Below are positions 16,376 through 25,800 of a DNA stretch of 64,000 nucleotides, piece by piece. Numbering within the stretch: position 1 is the stretch's first letter; each line of letters opens with the position of its first letter. The notes beneath the pieces are model-generated. The model was not told the DNA's origin and did no database searches. It saw only the letters and a list, made by a program, of their open reading frames with translations. The translations under genes and the position numbers were made by a program. The stretch comes from Fimenecus sp045545735 (GTDB taxonomy: Bacteria > Bacillota > Clostridia > Oscillospirales > Acutalibacteraceae), in assembly GCA_045545735.1 (NCBI GenBank), contig JAZQBM010000012.1, positions 62,001 to 126,000 on the forward strand. The letters are read 5' to 3'.

Positions 16376-17766
16376 TATTCTTGTTCAAAGAACACTTTAA
16401 ATGCACGGTATGCCATATAAACATCAAGTTTTGAAACAACTTCTAATGGTGCGTGCATTGAAAGTACGGGAACACCAAGGTCGATTGTATCAATATCAAG
16501 ATTTGCAACGTACATAGCAACTGTACCGCCGCCACCTGCGTCAACTTTACCGAGTTCGCCGATTTGCCATACAACGTCATTTGCGTTGAGCATTCTGCGG
16601 ATTTTACCCATATATTCAGCAGATGCGTCAGAAGTGCCACTCTTACCGCGTGAACCTGTATATTTTGTAATAACAACGCCGTTGTTCACAAATGAGCAGT
16701 TCTTTCTTTCGCTTACTTCAGGAAAACTTGGGTCAAATGCAGCATTAACGTCAGCAGAAAGACATTCTGATTTTGACAGTACTCTCCAAGGCTCAACTCC
16801 ACCCATAACGGCAAGGTCGTGAATGAAATATTTCATATATGATGAGTTAAGACCTGTATTGCCGTCAGAACCTATTTCTTCTTTATCAGTAAGAACTGTA
16901 AGACAAGTGTATTCGGGGTTTTCAATGTTGAAAATTGCCTGAGCAGCAGGATATGCACAAACTTTGTCGTCGTGACCATATGCACCGATAAGACTTCTGT
17001 CAAGACCAATATCACGAGCCTTGAATGCAGGTACTAATTCAAGTTCTGCACTTAAGAAATCGCCCTCAGTAATGCCGTATTTTTCGTTAAGAATTTTGAT
17101 AATATTAAGTTTAACCTTATCAGCACCCTCGTCTTTTGAGAATGGACGTGAACCGATTAAAATGTTAAGTTGTTCACCGTTAATACCCTCACTCATTGTC
17201 TTTTTCATTTGGTCTTGTGCCAAGTGTGGAAGAAGGTCAGTAACTACAAATTGTGGGTCGTTGTCGTCTTCGCCAATGCAAACTCTTACACTTTCACCAT
17301 TAGCCTTAACAACAACACCGTGAAGTGCAAGCGGTATAGCAGTCCATTGGTATTTCTTGATTCCGCCGTAGTAGTGAGTCTTGAAATATGCAAGTGAAGA
17401 ATCTTCATAAAGTGGATTTGGTTTTAAGTCAAGGCGAGGTGAGTCAATGTGTGCAGCAGAAATCTTAACGCCCTCTGCAATACTCTTTTTACCGAATACG
17501 CAAAGAATAATTGCCTTGCCACGATTGTTAAAATAAACTTTGTCGCCTGCGTTGTATTTCTTTGTGTTGTCGAATTCTGTGTAGCCGAGTTTTTCTGCCT
17601 CTTTTACGAAAAACTCAACAGATTCACGTTCAATTTTTGCCTCATCAAGATACTTTTTATAGCCCTCGCAAAAATCGTCAGCAAGTTTAACGGTTTCGTC
17701 ACTTACTGTTTCCATAGCATGCTTTGGCTCATAAAAAAGTTCTTTTTTCATTTCATTTAAGTCCAT
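16375..17766 (-). CDS. M18 family aminopeptidase
   Basis: A 463-residue cytoplasmic zinc aminopeptidase of the M18 family. His106 in SAAHIDSPRLDLK, the TDKEEIGSDGNTG segment with paired glutamates, DVNAAFDP and the late LSMHAPLEVVS histidine give the di-metal site. The family removes N-terminal, often acidic, residues from peptides. GAAAGGAG precedes the ATG at 17766. It is the last gene of the DUF951-prfA-(repeat protein)-sua5-coaE run, 18 bases after coaE, so probably co-transcribed. Exact specificity is not readable. Confidence 0.92.
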   Translation of the reverse strand: MDLNEMKKELFYEPKHAMETVSDETVKLADDFCEGYKKYLDEAKIERESVEFFVKEAEKLGYTEFDNTKKYNAGDKVYFNNRGKAIILCVFGKKSIAEGVKISAAHIDSPRLDLKPNPLYEDSSLAYFKTHYYGGIKKYQWTAIPLALHGVVVKANGESVRVCIGEDDNDPQFVVTDLLPHLAQDQMKKTMSEGINGEQLNILIGSRPFSKDEGADKVKLNIIKILNEKYGITEGDFLSAELELVPAFKARDIGLDRSLIGAYGHDDKVCAYPAAQAIFNIENPEYTCLTVLTDKEEIGSDGNTGLNSSYMKYFIHDLAVMGGVEPWRVLSKSECLSADVNAAFDPSFPEVSERKNCSFVNNGVVITKYTGSRGKSGTSDASAEYMGKIRRMLNANDVVWQIGELGKVDAGGGGTVAMYVANLDIDTIDLGVPVLSMHAPLEVVSKLDVYMAYRAFKVFFEQE

Positions 17767-17784
17767 AATACTTTCTCCTTTCGG

Positions 17785-18375
17785 TTATAATCCAATTTGT
17801 AATGTGATTGGCTTTATTTCTACATTTAAGTCGTACGGCGGATAATTCCACAATACAAAATCTGACTTGCTTGTGAAAAAACTTTCATCTTTTTGAGCGT
17901 TAATTCGTTCAAGTGCTTTTTCCTTTGTAATGTTGTCGCGTTTCATAATTCGTTCAAGACGAATTTCTTTTGGTGCGACTACCGTAACATTAAAATCGCA
18001 AAGGGCATCTAAACCACTTTCAAAAAGTGCAATTGCATCAATAATTATTCCGCGATACCCTACTTCTTCCATATCTTTAATGATAGATTTTATTTCTTCA
18101 GTTACGGCGGGGTGAGTAATAGCGTTCAAATCGTCTGTACTTTGCTCATCTGCAAAAGCACGTGATGCGAGTAACGGTCTATTTGTAGTTCCGTCAGCAT
18201 TTATAACATCATCGCCAAAACGCTCTTTTAATTTATTTTTAACATTTTCATTGTTGTTTATAACATTACGGGCAACTTTGTCAGCATCAATGTGGTAGCA
18301 TCCGTAAGCCATCAATTTTTGTGCAACAGTACTTTTTCCAGCACCTGTAAGCCCCGTAAGACCAATAATTTTCAT
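17785..18375 (-). CDS. coaE: dephospho-CoA kinase
   Basis: A 196-residue P-loop kinase (GLTGAGKST, around residues 8-16) that phosphorylates dephospho-CoA at the 3' ribose hydroxyl, the last step of coenzyme A synthesis. The YHIDADKVAR segment after the P-loop is characteristic of CoaE. Its ATG shares a base with the sua5 stop (TAATG), so translation is coupled. Normal length. Confidence 0.93.
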   Translation of the reverse strand: MKIIGLTGLTGAGKSTVAQKLMAYGCYHIDADKVARNVINNNENVKNKLKERFGDDVINADGTTNRPLLASRAFADEQSTDDLNAITHPAVTEEIKSIIKDMEEVGYRGIIIDAIALFESGLDALCDFNVTVVAPKEIRLERIMKRDNITKEKALERINAQKDESFFTSKSDFVLWNYPPYDLNVEIKPITLQIGL

Positions 18376-19394
18376 TATATCACCTTGATTTTAAATCCTG
18401 CGGCACGAATTAAACGATTATATACTGCAAGCCCCATTCCTTTTGTGTCAGGACAACGGGCAAAAACTTTTTTAGCACCGATTTCGTCTAATTCACGAAG
18501 TGCATCAAAAAGTCTTGCACTTTGACTATACCCGTCATTTTTGTCGCCGTATGTAACTACAGGACAATTGAGTTTTTCTTCTTCACCATCAAAGCACAAT
18601 GCTGTAATATTTTCTTCACTTTCGCAAATCTTTTTGAAAGTTTCAAAATCACTTTTAATTATTGTTATGTCGGCACTTGGTGCGTAATGCTTGTATTTCA
18701 TACCGGGGGAAGATGCTACTGCACCATCCTGTAACTTATTAAGAACCGCGTCATCAACCACAATTTCGCCGATAAGAGCAGTCATTTCTTCAAGTGTTAC
18801 ACCACCGGGACGCAAAAGCCTTGGCGGGTCTTCTGCAAACGAAATAACAGTTGATTCAACACCTATTTCACAATTTCCGCCGTCAATAATAAGTGGAATT
18901 CTGCCGTTCATATCGTTATAAACATACTTTGCATTTGTAGGGCTTGGGCTACCCGAAAGATTTGCTGATGGTGCAGCAAGTGATAATCCACAATTCTCTA
19001 TAATTGCCCTTGCATAGTCGCTTTTTGGCATTCTTATTGCTACTGTATCGAGATTTCCCGAAACAACATTTGAAATTTGCTCGCTCTTTTTCATAATCAT
19101 AGTAAGGGGAGCAGGCCAGAATTTATCTGCCATAATTTTGACTTTTTCGGGGATTTCTGCAACCAACGGCTCTAAATCTTTAAATTTTGCAATATGCACA
19201 ATCAATGGATTATCACTTGGTCTGCCTTTTGCCTCAAAAATCTTTTTAACGGCATTTTCATTAAATGCATTTGCAGCAAGACCGTAAACGGTTTCAGTAG
19301 GAATTCCCACAACTTCGCCATTTTTTAGTAATTCTGCAGATTTTTCAAGAGCCTTGTCATATTCAGTTGTAATGTTAATTACTTCTGTTTTCAT
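18375..19394 (-). CDS. sua5: threonylcarbamoyl-AMP synthase (Sua5 type)
   Basis: A 339-residue protein with an N-terminal YrdC domain (residues about 12-205; GIPTETVYGLAANA, FEAKGRPSDNPL, PSANLSGSPSP) and a C-terminal Sua5 domain starting near SPGMKYKHYAP. It makes threonylcarbamoyl-AMP from threonine, bicarbonate and ATP for the t6A base of ANN-decoding tRNAs. I chose ATG at 19394 (MKTEVINIT) with AAAGGA upstream, giving a 20-base overlap with the preceding gene; an in-frame start at 19445 would add 17 residues that do not belong to the family. Confidence 0.92.
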   Translation of the reverse strand: MKTEVINITTEYDKALEKSAELLKNGEVVGIPTETVYGLAANAFNENAVKKIFEAKGRPSDNPLIVHIAKFKDLEPLVAEIPEKVKIMADKFWPAPLTMIMKKSEQISNVVSGNLDTVAIRMPKSDYARAIIENCGLSLAAPSANLSGSPSPTNAKYVYNDMNGRIPLIIDGGNCEIGVESTVISFAEDPPRLLRPGGVTLEEMTALIGEIVVDDAVLNKLQDGAVASSPGMKYKHYAPSADITIIKSDFETFKKICESEENITALCFDGEEEKLNCPVVTYGDKNDGYSQSARLFDALRELDEIGAKKVFARCPDTKGMGLAVYNRLIRAAGFKIKVI

Positions 19395-20250
19395 TTTCAA
19401 GATATTCCTTTGCTTCGCGGTATGCAACAAGTTGAGCGTTGCCAAAAGTCATAAGTAAATTTGCATAGAATGTTGCTTTTTCTGTATTCTTTTTATTTTT
19501 GAAGAATAAAAACAATTTGTAATATGCAGAAATATATTCAATCGGCATAATTTCTTTTTTGCGTGGTTTACCTGTAAATTGAGATGTGTTGAGCACCTCA
19601 AATACCTTTGCTTCATAGCCCGCTTCATTAATATTTTCACCACAGGTAAAAGCGTCAACCCACAGCATTAAATTCATGTAGTCATAATTGAGCATATTTA
19701 TAACCATCTTTAATCCTCTAACAGACTCAAGAAGTGTATGAATTCTTCTTATGTACTCATTGTAGATTTCATAATTGCCTTTAATCAAAGCAATTTGTGC
19801 CATTTTAGCGTAAATTTTGATTTTAAGTGACACGTCTTTGTTATCGCCAAAATGCTGTAAAAACAAGTTGATTTCATTTTCGGCACGGTCATAATCGCCC
19901 ATAGTGAAATAAGTAGTTATTAAGTTATAACTATTAACTGCCAACTGTGTTTTGTTTTTAGGATTTGTAGCTTCAATCAAAAGTTTTGTACCCTCAATAA
20001 AGGCTTGCATATTAAGTTGATAATTATGAACTTTTGCAAAAGTTCTGATTTTAGAAGATACAATTATTTCTAAAATTGCAATTACAAACACTAGAAATTC
20101 CAATACGATAATTGCCAAATAAGGTAAAACCATATTGAAATCTACAATATTCATAATCAACAAGGGAAGAATGGCTACAATCCAAGCTGTAGTCAAAAGT
20201 ACACGCTGATGTTTCCATAAGAACTTATCAAACTTGTTAAGTTTAAGCAT
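19375..20250 (-). CDS. two-span membrane protein with helical-repeat cytoplasmic domain
   Basis: A 291-residue protein of unrecognised family. The N-terminus has two hydrophobic segments (about residues 17-34 and 41-63). The rest is helical and looks TPR-like: AVNSYNLITTYFTMGDYDRAENEINLFLQHFG and KIYAKMAQIALIKGNYEIYNEYIRRIHTLL are spaced like consecutive helix pairs. It starts 5 bases after prfA and overlaps sua5 by 20 bases, so it is firmly in the operon. In many Firmicutes the release-factor methyltransferase prmC occupies this position; no methyltransferase motif is present here. A scaffold role is only a guess. Confidence 0.75.
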   Translation of the reverse strand: MLKLNKFDKFLWKHQRVLLTTAWIVAILPLLIMNIVDFNMVLPYLAIIVLEFLVFVIAILEIIVSSKIRTFAKVHNYQLNMQAFIEGTKLLIEATNPKNKTQLAVNSYNLITTYFTMGDYDRAENEINLFLQHFGDNKDVSLKIKIYAKMAQIALIKGNYEIYNEYIRRIHTLLESVRGLKMVINMLNYDYMNLMLWVDAFTCGENINEAGYEAKVFEVLNTSQFTGKPRKKEIMPIEYISAYYKLFLFFKNKKNTEKATFYANLLMTFGNAQLVAYREAKEYLENENRSN

Positions 20251-20255
20251 TTAAA

Positions 20256-21326
20256 TCATTCCTCAGCTTTAAGTTTTTCTGCTGTGTCTGCAGTAATGAG
20301 TGCATCAATGATTTCGTCAATGTCACCGTTCATAATCTGCTCAATTTTATAAAGTGTAAGACCAATTCTGTGGTCACTTACTCGACCTTGAGGGAAGTTG
20401 TAAGTTCTAATACGTTCACTGCGGTCACCGGTACCAACTTGACTCTTTCTCTGGCCTGCAATTTCAGCGTCGTGTTTTGCCTGTTCAATTTCAAGAAGTC
20501 GTGAACGAAGAACTTTAAGTGCTTTATCTTTGTTTTTGTGCTGACTTCTCTCATCTTGACACTCAACAACCATACCTGTTGGTAAGTGAGTAACACGGAT
20601 TGCAGATGATGTTTTGTTAACTTTCTGTCCACCCGCACCACTTGAACGGAAAACGTCAATCTGTAATTCTGCAGGGTTTAACTCAAAGTCAACATCTTCT
20701 GCTTCGGGAAGAACAGCAACAGTTACAGTTGAAGTCTGAATTCTGCCTTGACTTTCAGTTTCAGGAACACGCTGAACTCTGTGAACACCACTTTCAAACT
20801 TAAAGCGTGAATATGCACCGTCACCGTCAACACTGAAAATAACTTCCTTATAACCACCAAGTTCTGTTGGATTTTCAGAAAGAATTTCCATTTTCCAACC
20901 ACGTGCCTCAGCATACATTGTATACATTCTAAAAAGTGAATTTGCAAAGAGTGCTGCTTCTTCACCACCTGCACCACCACGAATTTCAATAATAACGTTC
21001 TTATCGTCATTCGGGTCACGGGGGAGAAGAAGTATTTTTAATTCTTCCCAACATACATCAAGTTGTTCTTTTGCAGTTTCAAATTCTTCCTGCACCATTT
21101 CTTTGAAATCCTTGTCCATTCCACCTTCGTCTAAAAGCATTTTTGACTCTTCAAAAGTGTCCTTATAGCCCTTGTATTCGCGGAATTTTTCAACAACGGG
21201 AGTGAGTTGCTTTAACTCTTTCATTAATTTTGTGTAGAGTTGTTGGTCGCTGACAGTTGCAGGGTCACACAACTGCTCGTTGACTGTTTCAAATCTTTCT
21301 TCAATACCTAACAATTTATCAAACAT
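20256..21326 (-). CDS. prfA: peptide chain release factor 1
   Basis: A 356-residue release factor. The catalytic GGQ is at residues 232-234 (GSGAGGQKVNKTSSA), where the glutamine enters the peptidyl-transferase centre. The tripeptide anticodon is PET at 188-190 (RVPETESQG), of the PxT type found in RF1, which reads UAA and UAG. Length is normal. Its start overlaps the DUF951 gene by 8 bases. Confidence 0.96.
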   Translation of the reverse strand: MFDKLLGIEERFETVNEQLCDPATVSDQQLYTKLMKELKQLTPVVEKFREYKGYKDTFEESKMLLDEGGMDKDFKEMVQEEFETAKEQLDVCWEELKILLLPRDPNDDKNVIIEIRGGAGGEEAALFANSLFRMYTMYAEARGWKMEILSENPTELGGYKEVIFSVDGDGAYSRFKFESGVHRVQRVPETESQGRIQTSTVTVAVLPEAEDVDFELNPAELQIDVFRSSGAGGQKVNKTSSAIRVTHLPTGMVVECQDERSQHKNKDKALKVLRSRLLEIEQAKHDAEIAGQRKSQVGTGDRSERIRTYNFPQGRVSDHRIGLTLYKIEQIMNGDIDEIIDALITADTAEKLKAEE

Positions 21327-21516
21327 TTACTTGTTCTCCATCTCTCAAAACTTTTTTTATATTCTTCTCAATTTTTACGCGTGGTACCATAACTTCACGT
21401 TCACATTTCATACAGCGAATGCGAAAATCCATACCTGCACGAAGCACTAAAAAACGCTTTTCACCGCAGGGGTGTGCTTTTTTCATTTCAAGAATATCAT
21501 TAACTCTAATGTCCAT
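21319..21516 (-). CDS. DUF951 family protein
   Basis: A 65-residue protein: MDIRVNDILEMKKAHPCGEKRFLVLRAG-type start, then RIRCMKCEREVMVPR, matching the small DUF951 family of Firmicutes (an MKK-HPCG motif and a CxxC pair). Function is unknown; the cysteines could bind a metal. I chose ATG at 21516 because GAGGT lies 7 bases upstream, rejecting an in-frame extension to 21555. It is the first gene of the prfA operon. Confidence 0.88.
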   Translation of the reverse strand: MDIRVNDILEMKKAHPCGEKRFLVLRAGMDFRIRCMKCEREVMVPRVKIEKNIKKVLRDGEQVNV

Positions 21517-21646
21517 AAAAATTACCTCAAAATATAATACATTATATAATACCATAATTATTATGAAAATAAAATACCCTATTTTTATTCTTAATTAAAT
21601 ATTTGTTTCATATCTATATACTAATTTGAAAATAAAGGTGATAAAT

Positions 21647-22570
21647 ATGAAAAAATACTATCCAGAGGGAATTCTTTTTGAAAGCCGACATAATAAAAAA
21701 TGTATGGAGTCTATAAACAACTTGCGGGAATGCTTTTTTACTGAAAAGATACTTGAAGGCAAGGCGACAATGTGCGACCGTGAACACAATCTGTATGTGG
21801 ATTTGGGTGTAATTCAAGGAATAATCCCTCGTGAAGAGTGTGCAATCGGCATTTCTGACGGAAGCGTGCGTGATATTGCGATAATTTCAAGGGTAAATAA
21901 ACCTGTAGCGTTTAAAATTATCGATTTTATGGATGATGAACAAGGTGTACGTACCGCCATACTCAGTCGTCGTGCCGTGCAAGAGGATTGTATGGAAAAC
22001 TACATAAAAAATCTTATGCCGGGCGATATAATTGATGCAAGGATTACTCATAATGAAACATTCGGCTCGTTTTGTGATATTGGTTGCGGAATTCCTGCAC
22101 TTTTGCCAATCGACAGCATTTCTGTTTCCCGTATTCCGCATCCAAGTGTAAGATTTGCAATTAATACAGTAATCAAAGCTGTTGTGAGGAGCGTTGACTC
22201 CCTTGGCAGAGTAACACTTTCCCACAAAGAACTTTTAGGCACTTGGGAAGAAAATGCCGAGAACTTTAAAGCAGGGCAGACCGTTGGCGGAATTGTTCGT
22301 TCAATAGAAAAATACGGAGTATTTATTGAACTCAGTCCAAATCTTGCGGGACTTGCAGAATATACAAATGATGTGCAAGAAGGGGATAGTGCCAGCGTTT
22401 ACATAAAAAGCATCAATCCCGAAAAAATGAAAATAAAGCTCGCTATTGTTGATAGTTTCCCCGATATCAGTGAACCGTCACCTGTAAAGTACTATTTTGA
22501 CGGAAATCATATGGATTATTGGCAATATTCACCAAAATTTTCGACAAAAATTATTGAAAGTGTTTTTTAA
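21647..22570 (+). CDS. S1-domain RNA-binding protein
   Basis: A 307-residue protein with repeated S1-like OB folds: one around residues 28-100 (EGKATMCDREHNLYVDLGVIQGIIPREE), one around 120-195 (PGDIIDARITHNETFGSFCDIGCGIPALLP) and one around 208-275 (AGQTVGGIVRSIEKYGVFIELSPNLAGLAEY). S1 domains bind single-stranded RNA; multi-S1 proteins of this size occur in clostridia beside, or instead of, a full ribosomal S1. AAGGTGAT precedes the ATG at 21647. It appears monocistronic. A role in translation initiation or RNA handling is inferred. Confidence 0.82.
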   Translation: MKKYYPEGILFESRHNKKCMESINNLRECFFTEKILEGKATMCDREHNLYVDLGVIQGIIPREECAIGISDGSVRDIAIISRVNKPVAFKIIDFMDDEQGVRTAILSRRAVQEDCMENYIKNLMPGDIIDARITHNETFGSFCDIGCGIPALLPIDSISVSRIPHPSVRFAINTVIKAVVRSVDSLGRVTLSHKELLGTWEENAENFKAGQTVGGIVRSIEKYGVFIELSPNLAGLAEYTNDVQEGDSASVYIKSINPEKMKIKLAIVDSFPDISEPSPVKYYFDGNHMDYWQYSPKFSTKIIESVF

Positions 22571-22581
22571 TAGAAAAAATG

Positions 22582-22610
22582 TTGTAAAAATGAAAATTAT
22601 GTGGTAAAAT
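22582..22610 (+). promoter_or_regulatory. promoter of the lipase-like gene
   Basis: TTGTAA (22582-22587), 17-base spacer, TAAAAT (22605-22610), about 30 bases before the ATG. Confidence 0.55.
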
Positions 22611-22641
22611 AGCCCTAGTTATATTATAACGGAGGGATTTT

Positions 22642-24663
22642 ATGAAAAAAATCAAAATTGCGTTAAGTTTAATTCTTGCAATTGCGTTGACTTCAATTAT
22701 GGTTTTACCTGCATTCGCGGCACCATGTGATGGCAGTTGCAAAAAAACACCTGTAATTCAGGTTAGAGGAATTGGCGAAACACTTTACGATGAAAACGGT
22801 AATGAGATTTTCTCAACAGACAACATTGTTAACGGTATTTTACCTGTGATGCCTCAGCTTGCAGATTTCCTTTTAACACAGAATACTGCATCATTTGTTG
22901 ACGCTGCAGAAGTTGCAGTTAAAACAATCTTTGGCCCTGTTATGTATGATAAGAATGGTGTAAGAGAAAATGCAGTTGATGTTGAGTGTTCAAGTGAACC
23001 TGTTGAAACATATATGGATTTCACAGGGGATTTAACTGAAGAAGAAAAACTCGCTAAAGCACTTTATGATGAACTCGGCGACAATCATGTTTTCTACTTT
23101 ACATATGACTGGACAGCAGACCCATATATCGTTGTTGACCAGCTTGAAACTTTTATTGACGATGTAAAAGACAAGACAGGTCATGATAAGGTTTCTATCA
23201 ATGCAGAAAGTATGGGCGGTGCAATCGTTAACCTTTATATTGCAGAAAACGGTCACGGCAGTATTGAAAATCTTGTTATGGCAAACTCTGCATTTAATGG
23301 TCTTGAAATGATTGGTCAACTCTTTATGGGTAATACTCAGATTGACGGTAAAGCTCTTGCACAACTTATTTCACAGGAAATTCGCGGTAATGCTGAATAT
23401 CAGTCACTTCTTGCATATATTCCTGTTTTTGAACAGTTGGCTTTGATGGCTAATGATATTATGACTGCAGAAAAAGATGCTATTTATTCAAGAATCCTTC
23501 TTCCTGTATTTGGCTATTTGCCATCATTCTGGACACTTGTTCCAAGTTATAGTTTCGATGCTGCAAAGGACAATATGTTTGGTGTAGACGTAAATGCTGA
23601 CAATATCTTTAAAGGTGAAGAACGTGCAAATGTAGGCAAAGACCTTTTGAATATTGTCAACAAAATCAAGAGAGATGTTGACGGTACAACTGAAAGAGTT
23701 GACCTTATGATTAACGGCCACAAGATTTTAAATTTCTGGATTGTTGAGCCTATCAACAATTATGCTTGTGTTTCAAACTATAATAGATTTATTGCTCCTG
23801 TAACACCATCTTCAATGTGGAATAGTGACGGTGTTATTGAAGTTTATAATACAAGTGGTTGGGCAGTTGCAGCTGATATGGGTAAAACTCTTGGTGATAA
23901 CTATATTCAGGCTGAACTTACAGACCAAGGTCATTTTATCTCACCTGATAGAGTAATTGACGCTTCAACTTGTCAAGCTCCTATGAATACTTGGTTTATT
24001 AAGAACTTGGGCCACGTTCAGTATGGTCTTGATGATGGTACAGCCGATTTCTATGTATGGCTCCTTACAGCATCAGAAAAGTATGATATTAATGCAAATG
24101 CTGATTATCCACAGTTTATGTATTACGATACAGAAATCCCTGAACTTATGACATTTGCTGAGAAAGAAGAAATGGACAAGAACGACGGTGGAATTTCATT
24201 CCCATCACTTCCAGGTCTTCCTGAAATTGATTTAGACGGACTTGCAAGTGCTCTTGAACAAATTCTTGGCGGCCTTGGTGAACTTGACCTTAGCGTTCTT
24301 ACAGACCTTCTCGGTACACTCGGCGGCGTAGTTGGTAGTTTAGGTGATATGCTCAGCGGTCTCCTCGGTGGTTTGGGTGGCGACACAGGTACAACAACAC
24401 CTGAAGAACCAAGCACAGATGGCAGTGGTGATGCTTTCGTTGATGATACACCAACAGATACACCAACTGACACACCAACAGAAACTCCAAGCACCCCAAG
24501 TGCTCCAAGTACAAACAATTCAAACAGCGGTTCAAGCACAGTTGTTAATAATCAGGTAAACACTTTAAGCGGTGACCCAATATTTAGTAGTGGTGCTGAC
24601 GCTTGGATTATTCTCTTTGCAATCGCAGCAGTTATAGCAGGTATTTTGATTATCAAACTTTAA
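22642..24663 (+). CDS. secreted, membrane-anchored lipase-like alpha/beta hydrolase
   Basis: A 673-residue surface protein. A signal peptide (about residues 1-27, ending AFA) is followed by an alpha/beta hydrolase domain whose nucleophile elbow reads NAESMGGA around Ser190, an A-x-S-x-G variant of the usual G-x-S-x-G; the VFYFTYDWTADP stretch before it resembles bacterial triacylglycerol lipases. After about residue 510 comes a Leu/Gly-rich segment with repeated LGG and GLLGGLGG units, then a Thr/Pro linker with repeated PTDT, and a C-terminal membrane span without a sortase motif. GGAGGG is the RBS. The substrate (lipid or another ester) is unknown. Confidence 0.78.
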   Translation: MKKIKIALSLILAIALTSIMVLPAFAAPCDGSCKKTPVIQVRGIGETLYDENGNEIFSTDNIVNGILPVMPQLADFLLTQNTASFVDAAEVAVKTIFGPVMYDKNGVRENAVDVECSSEPVETYMDFTGDLTEEEKLAKALYDELGDNHVFYFTYDWTADPYIVVDQLETFIDDVKDKTGHDKVSINAESMGGAIVNLYIAENGHGSIENLVMANSAFNGLEMIGQLFMGNTQIDGKALAQLISQEIRGNAEYQSLLAYIPVFEQLALMANDIMTAEKDAIYSRILLPVFGYLPSFWTLVPSYSFDAAKDNMFGVDVNADNIFKGEERANVGKDLLNIVNKIKRDVDGTTERVDLMINGHKILNFWIVEPINNYACVSNYNRFIAPVTPSSMWNSDGVIEVYNTSGWAVAADMGKTLGDNYIQAELTDQGHFISPDRVIDASTCQAPMNTWFIKNLGHVQYGLDDGTADFYVWLLTASEKYDINANADYPQFMYYDTEIPELMTFAEKEEMDKNDGGISFPSLPGLPEIDLDGLASALEQILGGLGELDLSVLTDLLGTLGGVVGSLGDMLSGLLGGLGGDTGTTTPEEPSTDGSGDAFVDDTPTDTPTDTPTETPSTPSAPSTNNSNSGSSTVVNNQVNTLSGDPIFSSGADAWIILFAIAAVIAGILIIKL

Positions 24664-24679
24664 TCCCTAATAAATAAAA

Positions 24680-24718
24680 TTAACGGCAGAGAATTTAATC
24701 TCTGCCGTTTTTGTTTTG
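24680..24718. terminator. bidirectional terminator (AACGGC family)
   Basis: An 11-bp perfect stem AACGGCAGAGA/TCTCTGCCGTT (24682-24692, 24699-24709) followed by a T-tract, between the convergent lipase-like gene and cysteine synthase. Confidence 0.88.
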
Positions 24719-24725
24719 CTACTAT

Positions 24726-25652
24726 TTATTCAAACAATGGAGTGCTGAAATATCTTTCCGCTGTGTCGGGAAGAACGGTAACAACCGTTTTGCCTTTGCC
24801 AAGTTTCTTGGCAAGTTTAAGTGCGGCGGCAACGTTTGTACCACTTGAAATTCCGCACATAATACCCTCAAGTCGTGCCAAATCCTTTGCAGTTTGAATT
24901 GCTTCTTCATCAGTAACAATGTAAATATCATCATAAATTTCCTGATTAAGATTGTCGGGAATAAGTCCGTCGCCAATACCCATCTGTAAATGCGTACCAA
25001 TTGTACCACCTGCAAGAATTGCCGCATTCTGTGGCTCAACCGCCCAGATTTCAATATCGGGATACTGCTTTTTAAGAACTTCACCAATACCGCTTAATGT
25101 TCCGCCTGTGCCAATGCCTGAACAGAAACCGTGAATATCACCCGCAACCTGTTCCAAAATTTCAAGTCCTGTGTGGTGTTTATGTACTTCGGGGTTTTTG
25201 GGGTTTGTGAACTGTTGTGGAATATACACGTTAGGATTTTCTTTTTGCATATTAAGTGCAGTCTGTAAGCAGTCGTCAATACATTTGCCAATGTCACCAT
25301 CGTCGTGAACAATTACAACTTCTGCACCGTAATGTTCAACCAACTTTCTGCGTTCTTCACTTACAGAATCGGGCATAACAATTATGGTTTTGTAACCTTT
25401 AACCGCACCAATAAGTGCAAGACCAATACCCTGATTACCGCTTGTGGGCTCAACAATAATTGAGTTTTCATTAATAAGCCCTTGTTTTTCAGCAGCTTTG
25501 AGCATATTGTAAGCAGTTCTTGTTTTAATTGAACCACCAACATTAAGACCTTCGTATTTTACAAGAACTTCGGCACTGTCCTCATCAACCATTCTGTTAA
25601 GACGGATTATAGGGGTATGACCGATTGCGTCTAAAATATTATTACATATCAT
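24726..25652 (-). CDS. cysteine synthase family PLP enzyme
   Basis: A 308-residue fold-type II PLP enzyme resembling O-acetylserine sulfhydrylase. The PLP lysine lies in GGSIKTRTAYNML (around residue 43), EPTSGNQGIGLAL is the substrate-binding loop, and GIGTGGTLSGIGEVLK binds the PLP phosphate. The usual CysK forms are SxKDR and TSGNTG; SIKTR and TSGNQG place this in a variant clade common in anaerobic Firmicutes. It should make cysteine from O-acetylserine and sulfide, but use of another acceptor is possible. It stands alone. Confidence 0.88.
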   Translation of the reverse strand: MICNNILDAIGHTPIIRLNRMVDEDSAEVLVKYEGLNVGGSIKTRTAYNMLKAAEKQGLINENSIIVEPTSGNQGIGLALIGAVKGYKTIIVMPDSVSEERRKLVEHYGAEVVIVHDDGDIGKCIDDCLQTALNMQKENPNVYIPQQFTNPKNPEVHKHHTGLEILEQVAGDIHGFCSGIGTGGTLSGIGEVLKKQYPDIEIWAVEPQNAAILAGGTIGTHLQMGIGDGLIPDNLNQEIYDDIYIVTDEEAIQTAKDLARLEGIMCGISSGTNVAAALKLAKKLGKGKTVVTVLPDTAERYFSTPLFE

Positions 25653-25729
25653 TCTGAATTACACCTCTTTTACAACCTCATTATATTATCACAACCGAAA
25701 AAAATATTCAACATATTTCTCAAAACATC

Positions 25730-25757
25730 TTGAAATGTGCAAGAAAAGTTTTATAAT
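25730..25757 (+). promoter_or_regulatory. promoter of galT
   Basis: TTGAAA (25730-25735), 16-base spacer and TATAAT (25752-25757), about 40 bases upstream of the ATG. Confidence 0.6.
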
Positions 25758-25800
25758 TATATTAGATTAATTTTGGCAACTTAAAGTGAGGGGTATTCCT

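Noticed and set aside
24123..24559. Long ORFs opposite and in another frame of the lipase-like gene's repeat region
   Set aside because: They come from the low-complexity Leu/Gly and Thr/Pro coding repeats and have no independent start signals.
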